Shown here: one piece after another, positions 48,540-61,288 of the stretch
Numbering within the stretch: the stretch's first letter is position 1
Layout of the letters: each line of letters opens with the position of its first letter
Assembly: GCA_016859345.1 (NCBI GenBank)
Contig: CM029126.1
Span: 8,509,027 to 8,573,026, forward strand
Length of the DNA: 64,000 nt
Source: Istiophorus platypterus
Lineage: Eukaryota > Chordata > Actinopteri > Istiophoriformes > Istiophoridae
Direction of reading: 5' to 3'
Notes under the pieces: model-generated
Databases searched by the model: none
Told to the model about the DNA's origin: nothing
What the model saw: the letters and a program-made list of their open reading frames with translations, nothing else
Made by a program: the position numbers and the translations under genes

Positions 48540-50140
48540 TTTTGAATCATTATTTTTGGCACAATTAGCAAAGAAGAAAACACATACGGTGACAAGCTAA
48601 GTAAACAGGTGATTTAAGATGAAATGTTCTTTTCACCATTTTAAGAAAATTGAGTGTATTATTGATGTTTTGCACAATTTTTAAGTGGAAAAAAAGGAAA
48701 GGAGCATCATGCAAAAGTTTTGGCACCCCAAGAGATTTGAGCTCACATAGAAATAGACTCAGACTCAGACGTAAAATGTACACTTGTCACAATTTTCAGC
48801 ACCCCTGTGACTGATTTAAATTAGTTATTTAACAAAGTAAGAAAAAAACAAATTAGAATTGCATGTGCTTAATTTTCAGTTTTCACATCACCTGAATTAA
48901 TCGATGAATGATAGTTTTACTGCATAAAAACTGTTTTCCAGTTTCTCCTTAAAAATGCTATGAGCCAAAAAATAACAAAAAAAAAACATTCCAAAAGCTA
49001 CAATTCAATCACTAAAGACCTTGAAATCCCTCATTTAGCAGTTTATAATGTTATCAAGAAGGTTCACGATCATAAGTTGTCAAGACACTTTCAGGACATG
49101 GTGCTAAGGGAAACTCAGTGAAAGAAGTCTGCGAATGTTGATGAGGACTGTATAGAAAAAAAAAACCCACACAAGACATCTAAAGAGCTTCAGGCTGACC
49201 TGGAGCAATCTGCAGTTGTGGTTGCAGTCTGTACCATACATCGCACATTAAACCAAGTAGGGCTCCACTGGCGAAGGCCAAGGAGAACACTGCTGAAAGA
49301 AAGACACAAAAAGGCACATCTAATGTTTACAAAAACTTTCAGAGAATAAACAGCCTCACTGGGATCATTTTCTCTCAAACCAAAGTAGAGCTCTTCGGGA
49401 ATACAGCACTTCATTTTGTTTATAGGTGATAAAATAAAGCCCAAAAGGAAAAGAACACCCTACCTGCAGTAAAAACATGGTAGAGGCTCTATCATGCTGT
49501 GGGGCAGCTTTGCTGCTTCTGGTACTGGAGGCGCTGAATGTACAAAAGGACTGATGTAATCAGAAGAATACCAAGGCATTTTGGAGTAAAATGTGTTACC
49601 CAGTGTCAGAAAAACTAGGTTGGAAGCAAAGGTCTTGGGTCTTTCAGCAGGACAATGACCCCAAAGCACACATCCAGCAGCACAAAAGAATGATTGAAAA
49701 GGGGAGGAGGGACAGTTTTAAACTGGCCAGCAATGACTCCTGACCTAAATCCCAATGAAAACCTTGGAGAGCTGAAATCTGCCATTGCAAAAAAGAGCTC
49801 CTGCAGACTTAAAAAAGCTTGAATACATAACAATGGAAGATTGGCAGAAAATACAAGAAGCTAGATGGCTACAAGAAATATTTAGAGGCCGTCATTGTTG
49901 CCAATGGTTCTGCAACCAAACACTAGAGAAGGGTGCCAATAACTGTGTCCAGAGTACATTTTGTGTTTTTTTTTTCATATTTCACTAATATGCCATTTTG
50001 TTTTGGGTTTTTTCCAGTTACCTTAGGTAGTTTATTAAAATATTTTGATTGTACAAAATTGGTTAATTTTCCTTTATTTCTGATGATATTCTAAATTATG
50101 TACTTAAAATCAGGAGTGCCAATAATCTGAATCAGAACTG
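48540..50140 (+). mobile_element. degenerate Tc1-like DNA transposon, near full length
   Basis: The element is about 1.6 kb, the usual Tc1 length. Outer repeats are diverged but pair: GAATCATTATTTTTGGCAC at 48544-48562 against GTGCCAATAATCTGAATC at 50116-50133. Inner GGCACCCC-type repeats lie at about 48711-48729 (another GCACCCC at 48798), and GGGTGCCAATAACTG is at about 49930, giving the IR/DR layout of fish Tc1 elements. Transposase remains are read on the plus strand: a helix-turn-helix segment (about 49020-49130), VCTIHRTLNQVGLHWRRPRR (about 49229-49288), GSIMLWGSFAASGTG (about 49486-49530), a QDNDPK block holding a catalytic-type Asp (49648-49665), and the PDLNPNENL block with the catalytic-type Glu (49757-49759). 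The region of the first catalytic Asp is deleted, a TAA lies at 49347, and a one-base shift separates the second Asp from the Glu. It is inactive. Confidence 0.85.
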
Positions 50141-50520
50141 GAAATACATCAAAAGAAGGGTGCATGCAAGTCGGTCCTAGAATCTCACAGAACTAGAAGC
50201 CTGCTGTAAGGGAGAATGGGCAAAAATCTCCCAAATAAGAACTGAAAGACTCTTAGCTGATACAAAAAGCATTTACAAGCTGTGATACTTGCTAGAGGGG
50301 GTGTTACTAAGTACTGACCATACAGGATGCCCAAACTTTTCTTTTCTGTAATTTTAAAACTTTAAAAGACGGGAATAAAAAAAAAAAAGTGATCTTTTAT
50401 ATATAATATTAAGGACCGTTGCATCTTTAACTTCATGCCATTTGGAAATCAGATTATCTTTTATTCACTTGGCTATTCCCAGGAACAGAAATTTTGACCA
50501 GGGAGGCTGCACTCATGCTG
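50141..50520 (+). mobile_element. 3-prime fragment of a second, Passport-like Tc1 element
   Basis: Right after the first element, the plus strand reads GEWAKISQ and RTERLLADTKSIYKL (about 50210-50286), the C-terminal end of a different Tc1 transposase family. Next come a short linker with GGGGGTGTTACTAAGTACTG (about 50298) and an inner repeat GGATGCCCAAACTTTT (50325-50340). Text near 50415-50500 (CATCTTTAACTTCATGCC, GAAATTTTGACCAGGG) matches the 3-prime end of Passport-like fish elements as I remember them. The terminal repeat is decayed near 50510. The N-terminal part is absent, so it is truncated or was interrupted by the neighbouring element. Confidence 0.7.
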
Positions 50521-51059
50521 CTGTAGATGGATGAAATAGTGAAAGAGTGATTGAATAAATGATGTCAGTATCTGGTTTGGGACATTGCAACTAAAAAAGC
50601 TATAGAACAAATCTCATACATTGTATTCTGTAAGCATGGCACTAGTTCTCTTATAGGCTGTGCAGGCTTGAACACTTTCTGCTATACAATAGTACAGTGA
50701 TGTTTGTATAAACTTAATCAACCAATGAGAATACCCTATTCCCTTGTACTAGCAGTATATTTCCATCGTACCTAACATTTCCAACCTGCATCCTCTAAGT
50801 TAATATTATTAGGAGTAACAAGTGAAATGCTCTGTGGACCCCACCTGTGCTCTTAGATTTAGGATTAAAAAATCCAACCATACATCTCTTTAGGTCCACA
50901 CATAAGGATGAATGGACACGTAGTTCCTCAGGATTACCCGTTACCCCAAATGGTGCATGAATAACGTAACAATTTCTTAAGCCATTTTGCATTTTATCAC
51001 ATTACATTTTTTTGTTTTTCACATTTCATTTCACGCTAAGTGATTTCTCTACTGACTAA
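50521..51059. other. non-coding
   Basis: This is AT-rich sequence after the Tc1 fragments without a recognisable gene or repeat. Confidence 0.5.
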
Positions 51060-51240
51060 CCCCTAACCCTAACGGCGTTAAATGACACGCGTGACTAAAC
51101 GGCATTAAATGACACGCAAAAAGCTTAAAACGCGTAGACAAGACATACAAAATGTCCTGAAAAATGGCATGTTATTTATAAGCCATTCTATGATATCACA
51201 TAGAAACAGACAAACATCGCACAGCTTTCTGCCCTATTAA
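51060..51240. repeat. telomere-like hexamers plus 27-bp tandem pair
   Basis: CCCCTAACCCTAA at 51060-51072 carries two telomere-type CCCTAA units. It runs directly into two adjacent 27-bp units (51073-51099 and 51100-51126) that share the core CGGCRTTAAATGACACGC. CpG-containing ACGCGT sites follow. The part 51127-51240 seems to belong to the same dispersed repeat, which I vaguely recall from fish genomes but cannot name. The right boundary is approximate. Confidence 0.55.
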
Positions 51241-52820
51241 AAATAAACTGTACCCGCACCCCCAAAATGGAAGAAATTGTCATGCCAGTACAGCTACTGA
51301 CGAAGTGAATGGTGGGGCAAGGAAAGCAGAGTAAAATTAAATTCCAAGTCCCAAAATAACCTGAAAAGATAACTATCATTGAAAGCCAGCCTATCGGAGT
51401 TGACTGCAATGGCCCACGCTGAAAACGTCCAGTCAGTTTAAGCTGCTTACATCAGCACTAGAGATAGTTGCAGAAATATGCATTCTGATGCTTCCAAAAA
51501 GACAGTTTATTAGTAGTGTTCCTTGTTGACCACACAGATTGTTTTATATGAGGCAGAGAAGCTACAACATATCCCTTGACTAAAAACAGAGAAAGTCAGG
51601 AGAATCTTTGAGGATTAAAAAAAAAAAAAGAAAAATAGATTTACACATCTCCAAACGCTGAGTGAGCATACAAGTTAGAAAAGGTTGAGAAACAGGGACG
51701 AAGCCCCCGACTCTCTGGGGTATGTACGTACGTACTGTTCACTGGCCACCTGAATTCCCGCTCTGTTGACAGCTTTTATTAACAAAGAAGGAGACGGCCC
51801 AGTCAGATAATGAGGAAGTCAGCAACAGCAGCTTCACAGACTGGGAATGGACCAAAGAACAGGGAGTGTTTTTGACTTCTTAAAGTGCAATAAGATTCTG
51901 AGATGGGCTTCTATCAGAAATTAAATTTTTAAAGTTTAAACTGCAAATCAGTAGATATAGTGTTGTGCTACTCTTTCAGTTGCTAAATAAAAGTGGATGC
52001 TGAGTAAAAACCACCATATACCCTGTATGTGCGGTTATTTTTGAAAAGGTAGGTCTCACACTCACTGGGCAAGCAAGTACATTTCTGGGCACTGCGCTGC
52101 AGTGTAGGGTAGTCAGGTCTGTGGAGGCTGTTAGAGGTTTGTAGAATAGAACAAGGGAAAGGGAGAAAGAAACGTGTTCAGTGTGTTAATACTTCATCTT
52201 TGCCTGAAAGCAATTCAGTCTCTTCAAAATAGAAAAAAAATACTAATTACGAGGCATTTTTATACACAATTAGAAAACAACAAATAAAACTGTCTCGCCT
52301 GATCTTGAATACATTATTTCAACAACATGTTTTAAAACCAGCCTGAACTGATTTGGGAGCATATCATTTGTCCTGCACACGCACAAAAACACACACACTC
52401 ATATATAAACACTCGTGCACATGTCTTTGTACATCTCCTATCTATAAATACATTGTATATTGTAGGAAGACTAGTAATGAACGCCCAGCGGGATGAAATG
52501 AATATGCATGACTACTTCAGGATATGTGCATTTATCATTGTGTGCACTTGGCATGTAGAAACTGAACTGCGATGTTAATATTTATATTTATATTTCTTAA
52601 ATGATCAGCAGCTCTTCAGTGGTGTTGGAATATATTCTGTGTGCAACATTTTTTCAGATGTAAATGGAAGGTTAGGGTTTTTGCCATGCGAAATCAATAA
52701 TTAAATGCAAGTACAAATGGGATGATAGTATTGCCAATAGTTTAATGGAAAGACCTCCCAGTATGGAGACGTGTAATTACTTTCTCTGCTTTACTGGGTT
52801 AGGAGCAGTGGGTGGAAAAA
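51241..52820. other. non-coding
   Basis: No gene is supported. A GTACGTACGTAC run lies at about 51725-51736 and an A-run at 51618-51629. The remainder is AT-rich and unremarkable. Confidence 0.5.
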
Positions 52821-52840
52821 CTCATGTACATGTACATGAG
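52821..52840. repeat. perfect 20-bp palindrome
   Basis: CTCATGTACATGTACATGAG equals its own reverse complement. It contains nested CATGTACATG units. It could be a symmetric binding site or simply a chance local duplication of ACATGT. Confidence 0.9.
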
Positions 52841-55800
52841 GGCAAAGAACATCTCTCGAGGGAATCAAAATAACAATTATGTGAATACTGTACACTTATG
52901 AAAGATTTTTTTACTACTCTCCTGCCAACACATATTTAGATAGATAGATGGAAAGATGGATAAGTCACTATATTCTGTTTATAGACTGTGTTTGCATGTA
53001 CTTAACTGGATCACAGTTAGATTACTCCAAAAACTTGATTTCTTAAATGCCATCTAAACAAAAAACAGGTTTCTGTAATCGGGGGTCTGTTGTCTCCAGC
53101 AGGATTTCTTTAGGAGATAACAGATTTCTTGAGCACATATGGTTTCCAATTGGCCTTTTACAACTATGCATGTGCATGAAAAAAAGAATGCAGAAGCTGA
53201 ATGAGTGGATGAAGGGAGCGATGATTGCACTCAGCCATCAAAGCCAGTTTTTAACATAATTCCAGCTAATTTCTGACAGGAGCCTAAATAAGTCTGTTTC
53301 TGCTGCTTTTATTTTCGTGCATTAAGGTCAGTGAAATGAGGTCAGGTTCAGGGGAGAAACCCGATCACGCAGCCACCACGTAAAGATTTACAGTAACGAG
53401 GCTGCTACTGCACATTCTCCGATTACGTGCGTAACCTGATTTCTATGAGTCATTTGCACTATATGCAGTAGATAGATGCATAGATTGATTGATGTAAATG
53501 GATTGAGGTCTAAGATGGAATGGTCCTTTGTACCTTTAATTAGCTGATGACATTAAAGGGTAAGATCCCTACAGACACTCCAAATCTTTCTCACCGTTTG
53601 TGACAGACGCAGCTGTCTTGCTCTTTCATCCACTGACATCGTTTCTCTCTCACAACGCTGCCTTTGACTTCAAGTGCCTATTGTGCAGTTTTCACCCAGA
53701 CAACACCTGACACAACAGCATGGTTACAAGACCTCACGCAGGGCCACCGCACAAGGTAAAAACTCTGTATCGTGGTATTTGGGCATGCGGATGGTCAAGG
53801 ATGCTGGCGCTCGTGCATTCGACTACTGTAGAAAGCCTGTAAAATCGATAAAAGGTATAAAGAAAACTTTATTTACTACAATTAATCCACCAGCCAGGGG
53901 TAAGATAAATAAGCTGCTTTGTTTAGAAGAACATTCATCTGTATGTGCCATGCTGGGAAAGGGGGCCACGGCTGGATGATGTTGGTTTTGCTTCACCGGC
54001 TTGGTACATTAGGCTGACTATTTGCTCTATGTGAGAATCAATAATGGGGCATCTGTAGAGGACTATTAGAGCCATAATCTTACATGAGGCAGCATCCTCA
54101 TGATTCACACAAAGAGCACCTTGTACAAGGTTAATGTCAAGAGTGGAAGAAAAATCAAACGCTGTAAAAGAGGTATTGGAAGGGAGAAAATATTACCTAA
54201 AATGAAGGGCCGCTGTTATAGATCTCTGCAGTATCCATACAGCATTTTCTTCTTCCTTTGCCAACTCTACTGACCATCAGGCAAGACCCGCACATCAAAC
54301 CGCCAGAGTCCACATCCTGTGAGATTTCAGATAGAACTGTCAGAAGGTGTGAAGACGGACGTATCTGGTTGGTCAATCAGACAAATCGCCAGTGATTTTT
54401 AAACATTTGGGAATTGTTTCTGAACCATCCCAATCTTTTTTTTTTTTTTTTGGTTTTTCTTTTTCTTTTTTGTCACATGGTCCCTGACTCACTGAGCCAT
54501 GATTGTACAGTGGCCCCTAGCTCTCATCAAGCACTCTTCAGTTCAGGCAATCATCCGTGCCCTTACCTGTGTTCCCCTGGCAGTTGCTATGACAACAGCC
54601 TCCGCTTGATCAGACTCCTATTCATGAAGTGACACTTGAATGACCACTTCATGGATCAGTGAAACGCACCCATCTGGATAATGAAATACAGGAAGGTGCA
54701 ATAATAATCATCACAGAAACATTGATCACTTTAAACTCTAAAAAAGTTTCAGTTCTGTCTCATTGACTCACAATTGTATATCAAACGCACAAAGACTTGC
54801 CTGTTGACCAATTTATGACCAAAAAAAAAAACCAAACCCAAAACCCTGATCAACAAGTGAGGCAACCAAAGTACTTTGGACTCATGGTCGAATCAGATTG
54901 GTGCCTGTCTAATTCATCAAGAGATGTCAAACCAAATAGGATCTGATTTTTTTGCAAGGATTTGGAGATTTCTTTTCATCTTTTTGCTACTCTTTCATGA
55001 GCTTGCTGAAGTTCTTCGGTCTGTATCTATGCCTTAAAGATTTTCATGATCTCAGAACCCACTTTGATACGATATACGGGATTCGTTTTTTTCTGCAGTA
55101 GCAATTTGATATATTTACACTGTGCACATCAATATTAAGTCTATTTTTTTATGTTAGTGGCAGGTAATGACATTCCCACCTGGATTAGACCTGTACTAAG
55201 TTACTTCCAAAACAAACCAAATATTTCCTCCTGCTGCTAGTTCAAACCAAAAGCACTGAACCAAGTGAAATTTATTGTAAAGCAGCCACAGCAAGTCTGG
55301 TGCTGATGACACTCCATTAAAAAAAAAAAAAGGTAATTTTCAGCATTTTTACCAAGAGATCAGTTTTTAAGCATTACAGAGCGGAACGAAACTATCATAA
55401 CAACATTAGGCCACGATATTTTATTTATCACGAGTTTACTCACAACTTCTAGATATTCTAAATATTCATAGAATGCCATTCATTTTTAATCTTACTTCCA
55501 TATGTGCGTAAACTTTGCAGTATAAGCAGCAGCATGTAACTGCAAGTGAGGATCATTTTTTCTTGACGGGCTCTGCAGCACACATGCTGCTACACACTGA
55601 TGTAACTACACATTCTCACTCCCAACTCGTCACACATGGACGCTTGGTTAGTGTTTCTTGGCGCCAGCTTTAACGCGCCGGGTACCCTCCTAGCATGTAC
55701 TTGAGGCAAAGCCTCAGACAGATAGCCGACTGGACTTGTAATAGTGCCAGTTAATTGTCTTTGATGGACAAAATGTATTCACTTTTGTTTTTCTGCACCT

Positions 55801-57896
55801 GTTAATACATTAAGGAAATTTTGTTAACCCATGTAGCTGCCAATAAATGGTGCTAGAATCAAGAAGTGAAGAATTTACATAAGGAAAAGCCTTAATTATC
55901 TTCTAAATTTTGTCTTTTCCCAGACAACTGGAGATCCCTTATTCTGGGTTACATGGTGTAATTGGAGAGCACTTTCATATTGGACATCTTTAACATGTAC
56001 AACCATTTTCCACCAAAAACACTTTTTCCAAAGTAACATTATTTTTTTTTCAATTGTCAGAGTAATAGTAGTAGTCAAACAGGGAGATTAGGAAAAACAC
56101 GCATAAACACTTCCTTCCTCATTCATACAGCAAAGATTAAAATATGACTAATGCTGTCGCTGAACAAGGATTACACATGCACCTTGCAGCAAGATGAACA
56201 CTTAACTGCTGTCAGGGGGTTTGTGTTGCGTTGGAGCTCGGCTGAGTGCCGCTGATGCAGCTCAAAGCATTGTCGGGTGCATATCATAAAGCAGGTTGGC
56301 CTATACAAACAAAATCCTCTGAAAATGCTTTTCCTGTTTCAGCTGTGCACCGCAAAATAGTTTTGGTTAATGACTTAAAATTGGTCTGACCCCCACTAAA
56401 ACCCTCCTTTTTTACCCACTATTAGCACATCCAGCTTGGGTACCATGGGTTTATTGAATGCTTCAGAGTGATAATTTGACACCTTTCACTCCTTTGCTTT
56501 TAGGAGTACACTGTATTGATTTTCATGACAAACATGTCTTGGGCTTAGCAGAGCCACACACATTACTCATGGGATACGGGTGAGTGAGTGTTGTCTGTGA
56601 TTTAACAAGCAGTACAACTCATATTTTAGTGGAACTAGCACAGACTTCAAACTCTCTCTCCTCAGCCCAATACAGAAGTCGCAGATGCATTTGCTGTGTA
56701 GCTGTAATGTTGCCTGGAGAGCTGAGATACAGTAATAGACTGTGACAGGGCCTTTTCTCTACCTGCCTCCGGGGCAGTTAGTCATGTGTGGTTGAAGTCA
56801 AGCTAGCCCTCTCAGGACCTCTCCAATCTGAAGCATATTCTGTCAGCAACCCCCCATCTCCCCTACAACATTCTGTTCATGTCATCTATCAATCTTTACC
56901 TTCGCTTATTCACTAAGCCCATAGTCAGGCCCAGAGATGACAGTGACTGCTGGTGCTTCTGGGGCTTCACAACTCCTCCCTCCCTCTGCAGCATGTTGGC
57001 AGAATGGGCCATCGAGCAGTAGACGGCCAATCACATGTGACAGTATGAGGACCGCAGACCTTAGGAGGAGGCTGTTTGTGGCGTAAACAGGCTCTGACAG
57101 CAACACTAACTAACAATACGCACAGCTACAGAAAGTGGAGCTATTTATATCAGCTACCCCCCCCCCCATCGCCGCCCACCCCACCCCCTCCAACAACCAG
57201 GTGACAGTGCAGAGATGAAGCACGCACAAAAGCAAAGGCACTGACATGAAAAAAGAAACAAAACAAACCCCTGTCTGACAACACAATAAGCGAATATGAG
57301 CAGTCAACTGTCATTTAGGCAGAGCACCTTAATACTGCCAAGATGTCAATTCAGCTTTTTTTTATGTCAAGCCTACCCACTACAAGTCGCTGTCATAAAA
57401 CATTGATAGAAGGTTAATGAAAGGTGAATGGACAGGTATAAACCTTCAGATAAAATTTAACTGATAGTCCCTAGTAGAATTTTATGAAGGAACATTGTCC
57501 CATTTTGGTGCAGAGCAGTCAATGGCAATATTTCACATCTGTCATGTCGTGGCAGCTCAACAATTTGGCAAATCCCTGGACCAGTTGGGCTGATGCAACT
57601 CGCTCTGTGCACAGGCCAGCTTTTTCTTTTATACAATGAATTATGTGTAGATCACCTGAGGTACTGTAGGAGTGCAGCCTGTTTCCGCAGCTGCATAATA
57701 AAATGTGGGAAATGACAGCTTAAAATTGCATATATACTGCTTTTTACTGCATGTCCTAACTTAGCACAGGGCTATTGTTATCCTAAATGACTCTTACTCT
57801 TCCCTGTGAGACTTGTTTGCATGTGTTCCAAGACTCGGCAAACTCTCCTAACCGCTCAAGCTTGTCATAAATTTCTCGATTCAACTCGCCACCTGT
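52841..57896. other. intron-like non-coding region
   Basis: No gene or clear transposon was recognised in these 5 kb. Short tracts include GATA units near 52937-52948, T-runs at 54436-54451, A-runs at 54820-54831 and 55318-55331, and a C-run at 57159-57168. Frames such as 53674-53979 have no domain. GC-richer stretches at 56700-57100 lack exon signals I can defend. Confidence 0.45.
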
Positions 57897-57898
57897 TC

Positions 57899-57933
<35 letters not shown>
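57897..57933. repeat. (CTTT)n microsatellite
   Basis: About nine uninterrupted CTTT units, pyrimidine-only on the plus strand. Confidence 0.95.
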
Positions 57934-58142
57934 AGTTGATTTCAGATGTAATCAGATACAGATTTCATCAGCATTATTGTGAAGTCAAGCAAGTGATATT
58001 CCCCTGCAAAGAAAATATCTGGACATGACTTGGATTACAGGCGTGGACTTGTGAATTTTGTTTGTGCTCGAGAAAAAAACTTAAGGATGAGAAAATTGGA
58101 AAAAAGCGACAAGTTGTCTTAAATCACACATGGTGCCAATTA
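57934..58142. other. non-coding spacer
   Basis: Nothing specific is recognised between the CTTT repeat and the next interspersed repeat. Confidence 0.5.
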
Positions 58143-58640
58143 AAGGGTATATCCACCAGTTTTACAAACGTAACCCCCTCTCCATGTATTGGCAAGTACT
58201 ATTGCGTGTGCTAAGTTTAATGAAGCCTTTTGTGTTTCTAAAGGGAGCTGCTAGAAATCTAATAAACGCCTCAAGTGATGTCACCTGGGTCAGTTTCAGT
58301 TTGGGGTGAGGACTGAATTAAATCTTGGGATGTGGCATTAGAAAGAAGGCGTCTTATCAGAAATCTGTAGTTCCCTCCTCATCTCTGTTTGAGGCTAGCA
58401 GCTCATTGCTACATTAGCCACTACTAGAATAAAAGTGACTAGTAATGTAGGCACTAGTTCTTGACAAGGGAAAATAACCCTGAAATAAAAAGGCCAGTTT
58501 CTCTGGTTCTCCAGCATGTAACCCCTTAAAACAAACAAAAACAAACAAAAAAACACTGTCCTTCATGAGTCTGACAATGTTATAAAAGTGCTTTGTCCCT
58601 CATGGAAGACACACCAGATCCCAGCAAAAAAAAAGACCTT
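58143..58640 (+). repeat. teleost interspersed repeat, probably non-autonomous
   Basis: I recognise the series AAAGGGTATATCCACCAGTT, AAAGGGAGCTGCTAGAAATC, GTGATGTCACCTGGGTCAG, TTAAATCTTGGGATGTGGC, CATTAGCCACTACTAGAATA and AAAAGTGACTAGTAATGTAG as a dispersed repeat common in percomorph fish. The right part (about 58545-58640) with GACAATGTTATAAAAGTGCT fits its end. No coding frame is present. The family name and exact ends are uncertain, and only one copy is visible in the window. Confidence 0.5.
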
Positions 58641-60338
58641 TTGCCTGAATACAATATTTATTTTAGAGCAAATTGGTTCGAACAATACGTTTTTGCTTGA
58701 GGCCCAGTGTCTGTGGTGAAATGAACAATTGTTAAAATAAACCTGTAATATTCAATCCTCTTGTACCTCTTTAGCACAGTGCATGAAATGGTGTATCAAA
58801 GGGAATCAAAGGGAATCAGAGGGTTGAAACCATACCTAAAAAAAGACAATTTACATTATTTTCATTGTCCTCCACCTAAGAAGTTTGCATGTTATCTGCT
58901 GCAACCCAAAAAAAAACCCCACAGGTTCTAACAAAAACGACAAATTCAGCTGGTCACCTCAACTGTTAAGTCAAATATTTGCATTCAGATAGAGCAGCAG
59001 TACAGAAGTCAAGAGTAAAGCCTCATAAATTCCCGTGTTACTTTGCTAATGTATAACAATAATACAGTATCTTACTTAACTCCCACTTTAATCTGAATTA
59101 ATATCAACAAAAGCTCTCGTAGGTACACTGTTCCAGCAGCAAGAGTATACATTAACCAAAAAAAAACCCAAATAATTGAAAGTAACAAATGCAGTTTTGT
59201 TGTTTTCCGGAAATACAAGAACAAAAAACTTGCTAATACTCATGGGTAATAGGGCAATGCGAAATGGGAATGGATTAAGAAATTAACTTGTTTTCATGTT
59301 GTTGCAGTTCATTATTTCAAAGAGAATAAGACATTAAGATGTTCTTTCGATAAACAAAGCCTGATTAATTTCCATGGCAAACAACGTCTAATGGCTCCTG
59401 TCTTGTTTGAGATTATTTTGGAATATCTTCACAACTTTACAAAGAAGCCTTTCATGCAGCACCCCCCCCCCCAAAATCCAACAATTATTTACATAAAACA
59501 ACAAATGATACTGTAGTTGTCAGAAATACACAAAGAACCCTGGAAGCCAAAAGATAAAGTACAAAGGCTATATTTGAAGTGCACGTTCTTTTTCTTGTTC
59601 TCACATTTTACTAAACCATCGGCTTAAACCCAGAAATTAAAACTTCTAATTGTCGGCTAGAAAATGAAAGAATGTGTTTTTGTTTTGTTTTGTTTTGTTT
59701 TGTTTTGTTTTTCCAGAACCCGTCTCAGCATTGTGAGGTATTGATTAATACTCAGGTAAATATTTTGAATCCAGATGGTGGCTTTTAGTGGTACAGCTGA
59801 CCCGGCGTTGGCTGAATTCAAACAGGTGGTGCCCCCATAAGAACAAAACCTACTTCATTACCGACCCACAGTCGTCAGCTACATCAAAGTGGATTCACAG
59901 CCCCTTTCCTTTTCTGGAGGGAAAGGCTTTGGTTATGGCCAGGCAAAGTAAACAGTGCTGCACTGACGGGGGATTTCTCTCTGATCATCAGCGGCCTCAC
60001 TTACTCCTTATTTTCATGCAGATCTTAAAGGTGTATGAAAAAGAGAATAAATTAAATCGTAATTCTTGGTGGAATCTCAAAGGCATCGACTTTGCATTCC
60101 GCTGACGACTAGTAGATAAGACAGGTACGAGCTTGGTGATGCCTGAACCCTCCCACTAAATTGATACAAACGAGGTATTTATGTGTCTTGACGCCAAGTG
60201 GTTGAATCATTTCAAAGGTTCCCATTACTCAGCTGGAACAGTTTACTGTAATGAAATAAATGCGATTATTAAATGGATCAAAGGTGGGCTGGGGCTTCCT
60301 GTCATTGTTTACTTCAATGCAATTTTATTGAAGGACTA
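58641..60338. other. non-coding
   Basis: No gene is supported. The 105-codon frame at 59788-60105 has no domain. A C-run lies at 59462-59472 and a TTTTG repeat at 59676-59712. Confidence 0.5.
59676..59712. repeat. (TTTTG)n pentanucleotide repeat
   Basis: About seven TTTTG units. Confidence 0.95.
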
Positions 60339-60747
60339 TTTAAAGGAACAGTCTGAGAAACATACTTATTCATTATATGAGAAGATTGATACCACTTTCA
60401 TGTCTGTCTTTGTGGTAAATATGAAGATGGTTTGCTTAGCTTAGCACTACAGCTGGAAAAAGGGGGAAACATGTCGCCTGGCTCTGTACGAAGCCACAAT
60501 AAATCTTCCCACCAGAATCTCTAAAGTTCACAAATTAAATATTGATATCTCATTTGTAAAAAGATTTTTTTTTTTGTTTTTACCTTTGGACCGAGCCAGG
60601 CTAGCTGTTTCTTTATGCTAAGCTAAACTAACCACCTCCTCGCTCTAGCTATATCTATTTACCATTCAGATATGCGAGTGGTATCAATCTTCTCATCTGA
60701 GTTTCGGCAAGACAGGGAATTGCGGAGAATGTCATTGTTCTTTTAAA
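60339..60747. mobile_element. palindromic foldback element (MITE-like)
   Basis: The two halves are reverse complements. The ends read TTTAAAGGAACA (left) and GTTCTTTTAAA (right). A perfect 20-bp match pairs ATGAGAAGATTGATACCACT (60377-60396) with its complement at 60677-60696. GCTTAGCTTAGC (60434-60445) pairs with GCTAAGCTAAAC (60619-60630), and GCCTGGCTCTGT (60477-60488) pairs with the block around 60592-60606. The arms are about 170 bp with a central AT-rich gap near 60540-60585. There is no coding capacity. The layout matches an abundant palindromic repeat I know from percomorph fish. The superfamily is uncertain. Confidence 0.85.
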
Positions 60748-61288
60748 AGGGGTTCCAAGTGTTATCATGGGCACGTTTATTGATCAGAAGCATGAATTAA
60801 TATATCATTGCACTGTAATGACAGTGATTAAGTGGATCTAAACACCTTGACATTACTGTGCGAGCTCGTGTCTTCTTGAAGGTATCTTTTTTAACTAAGA
60901 CTATATTATTTACTACACATCTACCTTGTCAGTCAAGATTAGCTGGAGTCACTGAAAAATGCAGGAATTCAAGTCCTCGTCTCTTCATCCAGTTGGGTGC
61001 TTCCTCTTCCCCTAATAAAAATTCATTATTCAAGTAAGGAGCAGCTTGACTACCAAGATCTCTTAACTGAGAACCTTTGGGTAATTCATGGGACAAACAG
61101 TTCAGGTCCTAGAGCATGCATTGTGTTCCCTGTCTTCATTACGGTTGCCTTGCTCATCACATAACATGGCAATGCACATACTGTGTGATGCCCGGAGACA
61201 ATTAGGATGATTGAAAGACTTTCATTGTAGTACAGCAGGGATGATAGCAGTCCCCAAGATGGGCTTCAGGAACTTAACAGCTGTTATA
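60748..61288. other. non-coding
   Basis: No feature is recognised between the foldback element and the hAT-like copy. Confidence 0.5.
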
